Positions 1 to 8,408 of a stretch of DNA of 64,000 nucleotides are shown here, piece by piece. Position numbers and translations under genes: made by a program. Source of the stretch: Caldithrix sp964598255 (GTDB lineage: Bacteria; Calditrichota; Calditrichia; Calditrichales; Calditrichaceae); NCBI GenBank assembly GCA_964598255.1, contig CAZRBA010000056.1, positions 1-64,000 of the forward strand, written 5' to 3'. Under the pieces are notes generated by a model that saw nothing but the letters and a program-made list of their open reading frames with translations, ran no database searches and was not told the DNA's origin. Numbering within the stretch: the first letter of the stretch is position 1; each line of letters begins with the position of its first letter.

Positions 1-378
1 ACCATTGGCTTTTACCTCGTTACCGTGATAGGTTTTCATTAAATACATGGTCATGATGTTGGGGATAGGTACGTTGGTATTCGATGCGTAGCGGAAAATA
101 TTACCGGCCATCATCCACCAGGTCATTTTGAGCGCATGTCCATCCGAGTCCGTGAGCCTGGCCCGGAAAGCGGGATCCATTACCTTGTACGCATTACGCA
201 GGGGATCGGTGTACAAGCCTACGTTGTAAAAGCAATGGAAGCGATTGGTGTTCATGCCTTCCCAGATGGCCGTATCCGAACCGATCACCAGATAAACGTC
301 TCCGCCCGAAAGGGGAAAGGCGGTAAAAAGAGTTGTAGTTAACAAAAATAAAACAAATTTCAAAAGAGTGTTTTTCAT
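1..378 (-). CDS. Secreted protein of unknown function, C-terminus outside window
   Basis: Reading the minus strand from an ATG at 376-378 gives an open frame that runs off the left edge, so only the first 126 residues are visible. The N-terminus is a clear signal peptide: MKNTLLKF, then a hydrophobic stretch up to about residue 25. The mature part is rich in aromatic residues (WEGMNTNRFHCFYNVGLY, TWWMMAGNIFRY), which suggests a folded extracytoplasmic domain, perhaps carbohydrate-related; no family can be named. It diverges from the aconitase gene and shares its roughly 190-bp upstream region. I am confident of the frame and the signal peptide and have no opinion on function. Confidence 0.75.
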   Translation of the reverse strand, partial: MKNTLLKFVLFLLTTTLFTAFPLSGGDVYLVIGSDTAIWEGMNTNRFHCFYNVGLYTDPLRNAYKVMDPAFRARLTDSDGHALKMTWWMMAGNIFRYASNTNVPIPNIMTMYLMKTYHGNEVKANG

Positions 379-564
379 CTTTTTTGTCCTTTTTCTTTTC
401 ATTTTTGAAGGTAGTAAAAAAAAATCAAAATGCCAATTAAGACCCCGTAAAAGATAAAGCTCGAGCCTACAAGCAACGCAAACTTGATTTTGTTCCGAAA
501 ACGCTTTTTTCGTAATTTAACACATGTTTAATGTTTGCCATTTACTAATTGACGGGAGATGATC

Positions 565-2538
565 ATGGCTCAAAATCTCATTGAAAAAATAGCACAACGT
601 TTTGCCGTTGATCTCGAAACGGGGCATATCGTGCAAAGTGGTGATTATATTATGATCCAACCGGCGTATGTGATGACCCACGATAACACTGGTGCCGTAA
701 TTCCCAAGTTTCGAAAAATAGGTGCCAAAAAATTGTTTAATCCGCGTCAAGTCGTTTATGCACTAGACCATAATATTCAGGATAAATCCGAAAAAAATAT
801 GCAGAAATATCGTAAAATCGAAGATTTTGCCCGAGAAATGGGGGCGGATTTTTATCCTGCCGGTCGAGGTATCGGACATCAAATTATGATTGAAGAAGGC
901 TATGCCTGGCCGGGTACCATGGTAGTTGCTTCGGACAGCCATTCCAACATGTACGGCGGAATGGGCTGTTTGGGAACGCCTATCGTACGTACCGATGCCG
1001 CGGCAATTTGGGCTTCTGGTAGAACCTGGTGGCAGGTACCACCTGTGGCAAAGGTTATTTTTAAGGGAAAACTTCGCCCCGGCGTTACCGGGAAAGATGT
1101 TATAATTGCCCTTGCCGGCTATTTTAGCAGTGACGAGGTTTTGAATCATGCCATTGAATTTACCGGAGAAGGCATCGCCGAATTATCCGTTGAACAACGC
1201 TTGACCATAGCCAACATGACTACCGAATGGGGAGCTTTGGCCGGTGTTTTTCCCGTGGATGAGCGTACGATCGAATGGCTGGAAAAGCGCGTCGCCTATG
1301 TTAATAAACGCGGTCCGGCCGGAGTGCCATCCGATGCGGACGGGCAGGGCGAACATCCCCGCCTTAATGCCAAAAAGTTGCGGGAATTAAAACAAAATCC
1401 GCTTGCTCCGGATCCCGACGCCTATTATGCCCGCGAAATTGTTTTGGATTTGGGCTCTGTTGTGCCTTATGTTGCCGGTCCCGACACGGTTAAGGTTACG
1501 CATCCTGTTACCGAATTGGCAAAGAAAAATATTAAAATTCATAAAGCGTATCTCGTCTCTTGCGTAAACAGTCGTTTGGAAGATATCAAACAAGCCGCCG
1601 AAGTTATTAAGGGTAAAAAAGTAGCCGCGCACGTTAAATTTTACGTGGCTGCCGCCTCAAGCGAAGTGCAAAAAGAGGCGCAGCAATTGGGGTATTGGCA
1701 AACGCTGTTGGAAGCAGGCGCCATTCCCTTACCTCCGGGTTGCGGCCCCTGTATCGGGCTGGGAACCGGGTTGCTCGAAGACGGAGAAGTAGGCATTTCG
1801 GCGACCAACCGGAATTTTAAAGGACGTATGGGCTCGCCTGATGCACAGGCCTATTTGGCCTCACCGGCCGTGGTCGCTGCCTCGGCAATCAGCGGGAAAA
1901 TCGATACGCCTTTTCCGATACAACCGCAAACACCGAAGGCGGAAATAAAAATAAATCCGGCTCCGGATAGGCCGATGCCGCAGGTGGAAATTCTCGAGGG
2001 CTTTCCGCAAAAAGTGGAAGGTACATTGCTTTTTTGTCCCAAAGATAATATGAATACCGACGGCATTTATCCAGGCAAGTATACGTATATTGATGACTTT
2101 ACACCCGAACAACAGGCACAAGTGGTAATGGAAAATTACGATCCCCGGTTTCGGGACATCATGAAAAAAGGGGATATTTTGGTCGGTGGCTTTAATTTCG
2201 GAACCGGTAGCTCCCGTGAACAGGCGGCCACGGCCCTAAAATATGCCGGAATTCAGCTCTTAATTGCCGGATCGTTTAGCGAAACGTACAAACGCAATGC
2301 CATTAATAACGGCTTCATTGTCATCGACATTCCGCAATTGGTACGGGATTTAAGGGCACAATTCGGTGAAAACAAACTAACCGTACGTACCGATTTAAAG
2401 GCTCTGGTCGATTTTATTCGAACCCATGTGCAGGTCGAAGGTAAATCGTATGCCATTAAACCTTTCGGACGGGCCGCTCAGGAAATTATTATTGCCGGAG
2501 GCTTGGAAAATTGGGTCAGAAAAAAATTGGGCTTGTGA
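565..2538 (+). CDS. acn: Aconitate hydratase, Aquifex type
   Basis: This enzyme interconverts citrate and isocitrate through cis-aconitate in the TCA cycle, using a [4Fe-4S] cluster in the cytoplasm. The three cluster cysteines are visible: one in VSCVNSR (about residue 333) and two in GCGPCIGLG (about 393-401). The C-terminal swivel domain carries FGTGSSREQA and FSETYKRNAINNG. At 657 aa it is much shorter than AcnA/AcnB (about 890 aa) and matches the compact Aquifex-type putative aconitases. I place the start at 565 because GGGAG at 554-558 is well spaced from it; an ATG two codons earlier (559) is too close to that site. A strong terminator follows the stop. Homoaconitase or isopropylmalate isomerase are less likely, since those are usually split or shorter. 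Confidence 0.93.
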   Translation: MAQNLIEKIAQRFAVDLETGHIVQSGDYIMIQPAYVMTHDNTGAVIPKFRKIGAKKLFNPRQVVYALDHNIQDKSEKNMQKYRKIEDFAREMGADFYPAGRGIGHQIMIEEGYAWPGTMVVASDSHSNMYGGMGCLGTPIVRTDAAAIWASGRTWWQVPPVAKVIFKGKLRPGVTGKDVIIALAGYFSSDEVLNHAIEFTGEGIAELSVEQRLTIANMTTEWGALAGVFPVDERTIEWLEKRVAYVNKRGPAGVPSDADGQGEHPRLNAKKLRELKQNPLAPDPDAYYAREIVLDLGSVVPYVAGPDTVKVTHPVTELAKKNIKIHKAYLVSCVNSRLEDIKQAAEVIKGKKVAAHVKFYVAAASSEVQKEAQQLGYWQTLLEAGAIPLPPGCGPCIGLGTGLLEDGEVGISATNRNFKGRMGSPDAQAYLASPAVVAASAISGKIDTPFPIQPQTPKAEIKINPAPDRPMPQVEILEGFPQKVEGTLLFCPKDNMNTDGIYPGKYTYIDDFTPEQQAQVVMENYDPRFRDIMKKGDILVGGFNFGTGSSREQAATALKYAGIQLLIAGSFSETYKRNAINNGFIVIDIPQLVRDLRAQFGENKLTVRTDLKALVDFIRTHVQVEGKSYAIKPFGRAAQEIIIAGGLENWVRKKLGL

Positions 2539-2576
2539 ATGGCGCTGTGTTTGTTTTGTTACAAAAATGTGATTTT

Positions 2577-2605
2577 AATGTGAGCCTTGGGCTCACATTT
2601 TTTTA
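2577..2605 (+). terminator. Rho-independent terminator of aconitase gene
   Basis: A perfect 10-bp stem (2577-2586 with 2590-2599) closes a 3-nt loop and is followed directly by a T run. It lies 38 bp after the aconitase stop codon. Confidence 0.9.
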
Positions 2606-2639
2606 TATTAGCCTAAAAAAAAAGCGAAAAACAAAAGAA

Positions 2640-3731
2640 ATGAAACGATTTTTATTCTTTGGCATTTTGCTGATCTCCTTCAACAATTCCTTAACAGCGC
2701 AAATTGCTTTGTACAACGACGGCGGATACGGCACATGGCAGGACGGTTTGACGGCTTTGGAGCAATTCTTGGATTGGAAAGGGGTGCCCTATGGAGAAGT
2801 GAATGCCGATACCATAAACAATTCCGATTGGGCATCGCGATATCAAGCTATCTGTTTTCCGGGTGGATACGCCTATTATTACAAATTAGCTATCGATTCC
2901 AACGGCATCCGCAAGATAAGAGAATTTGTCAGTCAGGGAGGCGGATATCTGGGGATTTGCGCCGGTGCCTATTTTGCCAGCGATTCCGTTGTTTGGGAAG
3001 AAGACGGAATGTTAGATTATCCGTTGGATTTGTTTGACGGCGTGGCTATCGGCGCTATCGATTCGATTGCCGCGTGGGATAATTACACCATGACCCAAGT
3101 CGATTTGAATTCCAACCACCCTATTAATCAATTTGAACCGGCATCCGAGATGATTCTTTATTACGGCGGGCCCTATTTTCGAAAGCACCCAAACGCACAA
3201 ATGGATACGGTCGGAAAGTGGTATGGCTTTCACGATTTGCCAGGCATCATAACCTGTAGCTACGGGCAGGGACGTGTATTATTGATGGGGCCGCATCCCG
3301 AAATCGAAGAAGATAGCGATCGTGACAGTACTACTTTTGCCGATGAGTTGGATGATGATGGTTCGGATTGGCCGTTTTTGTGGTCGGCTGTCGATTGGTT
3401 GTTAGGACAACCCGTTACTTATCCGGAGCCGTCTGCCATTGCAAAACGAAAAGCCGAACGCTCTGCATTTTTCCCTATCGATCGGGTGCGGCTTTATCCC
3501 AATCCGTTTAACGGACAATGCCAATTAACATTTACGTTAAAAAGCGGCGGAGAGATTGACTTTACCCTTTTTAATGTTCGCGGGCAATCGGTAAAAAACG
3601 GTCAACTGCAAGGCCAAACGGGCCGGAATATTTTTTTGTTTGATTTCCCTCGTTTATCATCAGGTATGTATTTTTTACGACTGAAAAGCAACGGGTTTTA
3701 CGTGTACCGTAAACTAGTTATCCGGCGTTGA
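2640..3731 (+). CDS. Secreted BPL_N/glutamine-amidotransferase-like protein with T9SS sorting tail
   Basis: The 363-aa product starts with a signal peptide (MKRFLFFGILLI to LTAQ). Residues about 22-270 resemble the BPL_N / class I amidotransferase-like fold: an N-terminal strand reading IALYNDGG, then CFPGGYAYYYK, and a nucleophile-elbow-like GGGYLGICAGAYFAS with the candidate catalytic cysteine in GICAG. A late GQGRVLLMGPHPE segment is typical of such proteins. The last 75 or so residues (LYPNPFNGQCQLTF ... GMYFLRLKSNG ... KLVIRR) form a type A T9SS C-terminal sorting domain, so export to the cell surface is likely. The start follows the terminator; frames further upstream would read through it. 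The substrate is unknown. It converges with the DGSG-repeat gene with an 11-bp gap. Confidence 0.85.
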   Translation: MKRFLFFGILLISFNNSLTAQIALYNDGGYGTWQDGLTALEQFLDWKGVPYGEVNADTINNSDWASRYQAICFPGGYAYYYKLAIDSNGIRKIREFVSQGGGYLGICAGAYFASDSVVWEEDGMLDYPLDLFDGVAIGAIDSIAAWDNYTMTQVDLNSNHPINQFEPASEMILYYGGPYFRKHPNAQMDTVGKWYGFHDLPGIITCSYGQGRVLLMGPHPEIEEDSDRDSTTFADELDDDGSDWPFLWSAVDWLLGQPVTYPEPSAIAKRKAERSAFFPIDRVRLYPNPFNGQCQLTFTLKSGGEIDFTLFNVRGQSVKNGQLQGQTGRNIFLFDFPRLSSGMYFLRLKSNGFYVYRKLVIRR

Positions 3732-3742
3732 CGGGCCTTTTT

Positions 3743-4573
3743 TTATTTGCGAAGTCCGATTATGTGTCCGCGTACTTGATTGGTAATTACCTTGCCCGAT
3801 CCTGTTGACTTGAGAATCAGATCGCCGTTTACATGACCTGCTTTGATATCGCCGGAACCGTCTGAGATGGTTATGGTATCACGGATGTATTCTAAATTGA
3901 TTTCCCCTGAACCGTCCGTGATTTCCACCGATCCTCCGATGTGATCAATAAACATGGCTCCGGAACCGTCAGTAATGGCAAGATCGCCGTTAATCTGTTT
4001 GAGTGTTATTTCACCGGATCCGTCATGTACCTGGCAGTTGCCGTTGATATTACGAACCAGTATTCCTCCGGAACCGTCGGTAATTTCCAGCGCACCGTCA
4101 ATGTTTTGTACAGACAAGAATCCCGAACCATCAATGATGTTTACGTTTCCTCGAATATTGCGTATCTCCGTACCGCCCGATCCGTCTGTTATTTTAAGAT
4201 TCATGTGCTGCGGAATTTCGATGGTGAGATCTATTTCGATGTTGTCTTCATTATTTCCGAATATCCAATCGAACAATCCGAAAGCGTCATTTTTAGTTAT
4301 GCTCGTTAAGATGGCTCTTGAACCTGCGCGTTTTAACGTGAGCGTAACCACTTTTTGCAGTTTGCGCGGATTCAATCCTTCGGGTCGAATGTTTGCCGTA
4401 ACGTTAATTTGTTTCAACCCGGGTTTACCGTAAATCTTTAAAAATCCGCTTCCGCAGGTGGCCTCGAAAGTGGTTATTCCTTGTGTGTCGAGGGTTAAAA
4501 GACGAGTATTCGTATCTTTTCCATAGGCAAGTACGTAAATAAAAATAACGGATATGATAACATACAAACGCAT
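3743..4573 (-). CDS. Exported DUF4097-like protein with eight 18-residue DGSG repeats
   Basis: The 276-aa protein has a signal peptide (MRLYVIISVIFIYVLAYG). Residues 19-128 form a non-repetitive N-terminal part. Residues 129-272 are eight consecutive 18-residue repeats, seven with DGSG and the last with TGSG, in the pattern x-DGSG-x-hydrophobic-x-x-x-(I/V)-x-G-x-hydrophobic-x-hydrophobic. Only GLRK follows. The pattern fits a beta-solenoid like the DUF4097 / putative adhesin group, each repeat being one coil with DGSG at the turn. The ribosome site GGGAGG lies 7 nt before ATG. It diverges from the ligase-like gene. A structural surface or periplasmic role is inferred; calcium binding at the turns is possible but unproven. 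Confidence 0.85.
   Translation of the reverse strand: MRLYVIISVIFIYVLAYGKDTNTRLLTLDTQGITTFEATCGSGFLKIYGKPGLKQINVTANIRPEGLNPRKLQKVVTLTLKRAGSRAILTSITKNDAFGLFDWIFGNNEDNIEIDLTIEIPQHMNLKITDGSGGTEIRNIRGNVNIIDGSGFLSVQNIDGALEITDGSGGILVRNINGNCQVHDGSGEITLKQINGDLAITDGSGAMFIDHIGGSVEITDGSGEINLEYIRDTITISDGSGDIKAGHVNGDLILKSTGSGKVITNQVRGHIIGLRK
3758..4189 (-). repeat. Coding array of eight 54-bp units (18-aa DGSG repeats)
   Basis: The eight repeats have no length variation: 8 x 54 bp covers residues 129-272 exactly. The DNA copies have diverged while the DGSG codons and the hydrophobic positions are kept, which implies selection on the protein. Confidence 0.85.
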
Positions 4574-4795
4574 AAATACCTCCCGTATTAAAACGTTGTT
4601 TAATTTCCGTTAGGTACGTAAAAAAACCACGGAAGTTTAATTTTCTTTGATCAAGGGATAAATCTTTATAAATTGTTGTTGGCAAAAACACGATTGGGAG
4701 TGCCAGAGAAAGGATTCACATGTCGAAAACCGTCGGGTTCCCTTTTGGGTTTGGAAGGTAATGCATTTCTGAAAAAGGAGAACAGCGAAAGAGAA

Positions 4796-6424
4796 ATGGA
4801 ATCGAAAACCTTAACATTAGGACAACTTTTCGAGCAAAGTGCTCCGGAAGATAGTCGCAAAACACTTTATTTCGACCGAAACGGACAGGAACTTACCTTT
4901 GCCGTATTCTACAATCGGGTGGAATTGGTTACCGAACTGCTGAAAAAACAGGGTATTAAAAAGGGAGATGTTGTTGCACTTTTGAGCGAAAATACCGTGA
5001 ATTGGGCGTGTGCTTATTTTGCCATTGCTCGGGTTGGCGGAGTGGCTTTGCCTTTGTTGCCGGAAATGAGTGACCGAGATTTGGCGCTTTTTTTTAGTGC
5101 GCATGAAGTGGCTCTTGCTTTTACTTCGTCCGGGCAAAAAGAGCGTTTAAGACAGTTTGCTATCGGCTCTTTGCGGACCATAGTGGCGTTGGAAAATTTT
5201 TCCGTAGAAAAATTGCCGGAGAACAAAGAAGATTTCCCTGGCAAGTTGGAACGTGAGTTCGAAAAGTTTAAAAAAGCGGCTTTGGTTTTTATGAAAGGCC
5301 TCCGCGAAGAAGAAACAGTTGAGGTTACCCCGGACGACCCCTTTTGCATTTTATATGTTCCGGATACGAAAAATTGCTGGCAGCAGGTACATCTTTCGCA
5401 TCGGAACATTATTTCCGCTGCCGAAAATCTTGCACAAACATTGCAGCTTCACGCCGAACATCGGGTTGCCATTTTTTTACCACTTTCGTTTACGTTACCT
5501 GTTTTGTTGGGAGTCTTAATTCCTTTGTTGGTAAATGCTCAGGCCGTCCTTTCGGATTTCCCGCAAGATGAAAAGCAATTTCGGCAATGGCTAAAGCGTT
5601 TTAGGCCCACACATCTTTTGGTTGATACGAATTATGCGCAACGGTTATTTAAACAAAGCCGTAAAGCGGGGGCAACGGAGTCGTTGTTTAAACGGTCGTT
5701 GCGTTTGATCCGGCGCTTGGCTCTTGGTTTTTTTAAAACATCGCAACCGAAAGATTCTGTTTTCTCGCAAAATTTGCAATGGTTAATTTGTACCAATTTT
5801 GCTCCTTTGGGCAAACAACTTCGTCAATTTTTGGTACGGGAAAAGATAAACCATCGTCTTTTGCTGGGGCATTTTCAAACGGCGTCCGTATTTATGACGG
5901 GGAAAGCCGAGGATAATTTGTATTGGGCGCAGGGACAATTGCTGCCGCAGTTCGAATGGAAAATTTTAGCCGAAGGAGATGATGAGAAAAGCGGAGAATT
6001 GGCCTTAAGAGGGCCGATGGTTTCGCTAAACGAATCGGATAAAAAGGAAATTACGGATGGATATTTGAAGACGGGTTGGCTGGTTCGTCGGCATGAAGCG
6101 CGCCTTTGCGTTTTGGGGCGTAAGGCCAGTCGGATTTTATTGCCTTCGGGCGAATGTATTTTCCCTGAATTATTGGAAGCGGTTTTAAACGAATACGATT
6201 GGGTGGCAGAGTCGTTAGTATATTTGGAAGGGGATGCGCTTTTTGTGCGTTTGTACCCCGAAACCGTTTATGCGAATAAAGTGGCACGTACCCACCCGGA
6301 ACGTTTGGCTATTGAGCTTTTGCAGCATATTAACAAACAATTACCGGAAAATGCTCGCTTGCATGGTGTTTCCATTGAAGAGGAACCGTTTAAGAAAAAT
6401 ATATTGGGGCAAATAATCAGATAG
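4796..6424 (+). CDS. Divergent AMP-dependent ligase-like protein, probable pseudoenzyme
   Basis: The 542-aa protein has the full ANL (acyl-CoA synthetase-like) layout. It begins like a long-chain acyl-CoA ligase (LTFAVFYNRVELVTELLK, KGDVVALLSENTVNW, AYFAIARVGGVALPLLP), keeps LSHRNIISAAENLA after the A3 position, and ends with GRKASRILLPSGE and a terminal NILGQIIR that aligns with the A10 lysine region. The key motifs are broken. The Ser/Thr/Gly-rich phosphate loop before LSHRN is replaced by VPDTKNCWQQ, and the TGD of the A7 motif reads TGW. Adenylation activity is therefore doubtful. The frame is open 123 bp further upstream, but those residues do not look conserved, so I use the ATG at 4796. 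GGAG at 4777 is rather distant. Confidence 0.75.
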   Translation: MESKTLTLGQLFEQSAPEDSRKTLYFDRNGQELTFAVFYNRVELVTELLKKQGIKKGDVVALLSENTVNWACAYFAIARVGGVALPLLPEMSDRDLALFFSAHEVALAFTSSGQKERLRQFAIGSLRTIVALENFSVEKLPENKEDFPGKLEREFEKFKKAALVFMKGLREEETVEVTPDDPFCILYVPDTKNCWQQVHLSHRNIISAAENLAQTLQLHAEHRVAIFLPLSFTLPVLLGVLIPLLVNAQAVLSDFPQDEKQFRQWLKRFRPTHLLVDTNYAQRLFKQSRKAGATESLFKRSLRLIRRLALGFFKTSQPKDSVFSQNLQWLICTNFAPLGKQLRQFLVREKINHRLLLGHFQTASVFMTGKAEDNLYWAQGQLLPQFEWKILAEGDDEKSGELALRGPMVSLNESDKKEITDGYLKTGWLVRRHEARLCVLGRKASRILLPSGECIFPELLEAVLNEYDWVAESLVYLEGDALFVRLYPETVYANKVARTHPERLAIELLQHINKQLPENARLHGVSIEEEPFKKNILGQIIR

Positions 6425-6971
6425 GTTTTATCTTAAAAAGGTCCGCCTCCTAATCTTAAGAATTACTATTTAAAATATGTACAATAAATGGAAGGTTGTT
6501 GGTTCGATATAATTGAGCAAAATTTGTGTAATAAAAAGAGCAATAAAAAAGGTAAGAAATTCTTAGAGTTATCCCTTTGCAAATGTTGCCTGACCCCCCC
6601 CCTTTGCGCCTCTTAGCACACTTTGCGGTTAAAGAATTAGGCAAGAGATTCGTAAATATTGAGCTTATCCCCAAGGGAATGGAGTTTATTGGTAGTTACG
6701 TTTTACAAAAATCGAAAGCATACTCTTTGCGCTTCTTAGCGCACTTTGCGGTTAAAGAATTAGGCAAGAGATTCATAAATATTGCGCTTGTTCCTAAGGG
6801 AATGGATTTTATTGGTAGTTACGTTTTACAAAAATCGAAAGCATATTCTTTGCGTTTTCTTAGCGTACTTTGCGGTTTAAAATTAAAGTGCCTTAAATGG
6901 CTGTTTACAAGGAGAAAAAAACCCCGGGGGCAAAAATTCTATTTAAAATTTGCCTTAACCGTTTCAACGGT
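6425..6971. other. Intergenic region holding a tandem repeat block
   Basis: This stretch lies between the convergent ligase-like gene and lpxB. It contains a C-tract at about 6594-6602, the 123-bp direct repeats listed separately, and a small inverted repeat next to the lpxB stop. One frame (6577-6975) stays open because the repeat length is a multiple of three, but I do not consider it a gene. Confidence 0.7.
6602..6881. repeat. 123-bp direct tandem repeat, two full copies plus a third partial
   Basis: Copies begin at 6602, 6725 and 6848, giving a period of exactly 123 bp. The first two differ at only about nine positions by eye. Each copy opens with a 32-bp block (6602-6633, 6725-6756, 6848-about 6881) containing CTTTGCG, then CTTAGC, then CTTTGCGGTTAAA. 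The third copy ends after this block. The block is internally repetitive, with TTTGCG occurring twice. Confidence 0.9.
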
Positions 6972-6972
6972 T
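6957..6972 (-). terminator. Small inverted repeat at the end of lpxB, possible weak terminator
   Basis: AACCGTTTCAACGGTT forms a 7-bp stem with a 2-nt loop and touches the lpxB stop codon. On the minus strand no good T run follows, so termination is uncertain. Near-identical hairpins occur at 63207 and 63266. Confidence 0.35.
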
Positions 6973-8105
6973 TAGTTACCCCGCTCCTGCAAAAAACGGT
7001 CAATTGCTTGCGCCGCTCGTAACGAGGCTCCCGGCTTACCCAGTTTTTTCCGAACGATAAGCATTTCTTTCCGTATTTCCGTATTTCTCGAAGGACGGAA
7101 CATAGGTTTCAAAAGTGAGGCCGCCCTTTCGGCCGTAAATGCACCTTGAATTAGCTCCGGTGCGATTTCCCTTTCCGCAACTATATTAGCTAACCCAATA
7201 TGGTCAATTTTAACCAAAAGACGCGCCAGCCAATACGTTAAAGGATGAACATGATAAACAATTACCATCGGTACCGCATAATAGGCCGTTTCTAAAGTTG
7301 CTGTTCCCGAGGCTACCAAAGCCGCATCCAATTCAGGCAAAAACCGATGCATAGGAGCTTCTTTTAGTTTAAAACGCACATTTGCCTCTTGCAAAAAAGG
7401 GCGGTAATATTCCGCCTTCAAATGCGGTGCCTTTAAAATTAAAACGGATCGCACCGTTCCCTCGGCAAGCAGTCGGTTACCGGTTTTAACCATTTCGGGC
7501 AATAAGGTTTTTATTTCATTGCGACGGCTGCCTGGCAGTAAGCCCAATATCCCGTTATCCGTTTCAACGGATTTGAATTCCCTTGGTAAATACGCATGGT
7601 GTTTGTCTACCAAAGGGTGCCCGACATACTCGGCTTCAATCCCGTGTCGTGCGTAAAACTCCTTTTCAAACGGAAAAAGTACCAGCATTTTATCCACGTA
7701 CTTGCGAATATTATCTACCCGACGATGGCCCCACGCCCATAATTGAGGACTAATATAATAAACTACCGGAATCCCCATCTTCTTCAATCGTGCCGCCAAA
7801 CGCAAATTGAATCCCGGATAGTCGATTAAAACCGCACAATCAGGCGGATTCTTCCGTGCTTTTTCCAAAATGGTATTCATCACCATACGAATAAAAGGCA
7901 AATGTCGGATAATCTCGGTTAGACCTAAAAAGGCCATCTTATCGAGATGAAAAACCAATTCCATGCCGTTGGCTGCCAAATCGTTGCCACCAATGCCCCA
8001 AACCTTTAAGTCCGGTCGCAGCGAACGAAGCGCCCGAACAAGTTTACCGCCATGCTGATCTGCCGAAACTTCCCCGGCAATAAGTAGAATCGTTTTTTCT
8101 GCCAT
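6972..8105 (-). CDS. lpxB: Lipid-A-disaccharide synthase
   Basis: LpxB (GT19) joins UDP-2,3-diacylglucosamine and lipid X to make the lipid A disaccharide at the inner membrane. The 377-aa length is typical. Recognisable motifs are the N-terminal AGEVSADQHGG, the DYPGFNLRLA segment, YYISPQLWAWGHRR, YVGHPLVD, LLPGSRRNEI and SGTATLETAYYAVPMV. The ribosome site AGAAG precedes ATG by 5 nt. It stands alone rather than with lpxA, lpxC or lpxD. Its presence is good evidence for an LPS-bearing outer membrane. Confidence 0.96.
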   Translation of the reverse strand: MAEKTILLIAGEVSADQHGGKLVRALRSLRPDLKVWGIGGNDLAANGMELVFHLDKMAFLGLTEIIRHLPFIRMVMNTILEKARKNPPDCAVLIDYPGFNLRLAARLKKMGIPVVYYISPQLWAWGHRRVDNIRKYVDKMLVLFPFEKEFYARHGIEAEYVGHPLVDKHHAYLPREFKSVETDNGILGLLPGSRRNEIKTLLPEMVKTGNRLLAEGTVRSVLILKAPHLKAEYYRPFLQEANVRFKLKEAPMHRFLPELDAALVASGTATLETAYYAVPMVIVYHVHPLTYWLARLLVKIDHIGLANIVAEREIAPELIQGAFTAERAASLLKPMFRPSRNTEIRKEMLIVRKKLGKPGASLRAAQAIDRFLQERGN

Positions 8106-8408
8106 ATAATCTTCTCAGTTCAATCTGAACGAACTCTTCAAACCTAAAAAAAACGGGCATAAAAAACAAACGCATACATGGACGGCGATACGGTTAAAAC
8201 ACTCAAAACAATCCATCTCGCTTATGCGTCGCATATTGCAGGTAAATTAGGCAACACCAAACGTGTCACATCGCAAAAGCAAACTTAGAATTTTTTGGAA
8301 ATGCTAAAATATTGCCGTGAGAGTAATAAACAGGTGAAAAATTCTTAAATCACCGAAATACTCAAATCGAAAAATTTTCCCTTTACGAAACAGAACCATC
8401 GCAGAGCA
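8106..8408. other. Intergenic region upstream of lpxB
   Basis: About 300 bp of AT-rich sequence separate lpxB from the debranching-enzyme gene, both on the minus strand. It should contain the lpxB promoter. I see no convincing gene, RNA or strong hairpin. Confidence 0.6.

Noticed and set aside
6577..6975. Open frame of 132 codons across the tandem repeats, encoding a 41-residue repeat
   Set aside because: The frame is open because 123 is a multiple of three. It begins beside a C-tract, lacks a ribosome site, overlaps the lpxB stop and its composition is unlike the neighbouring genes.
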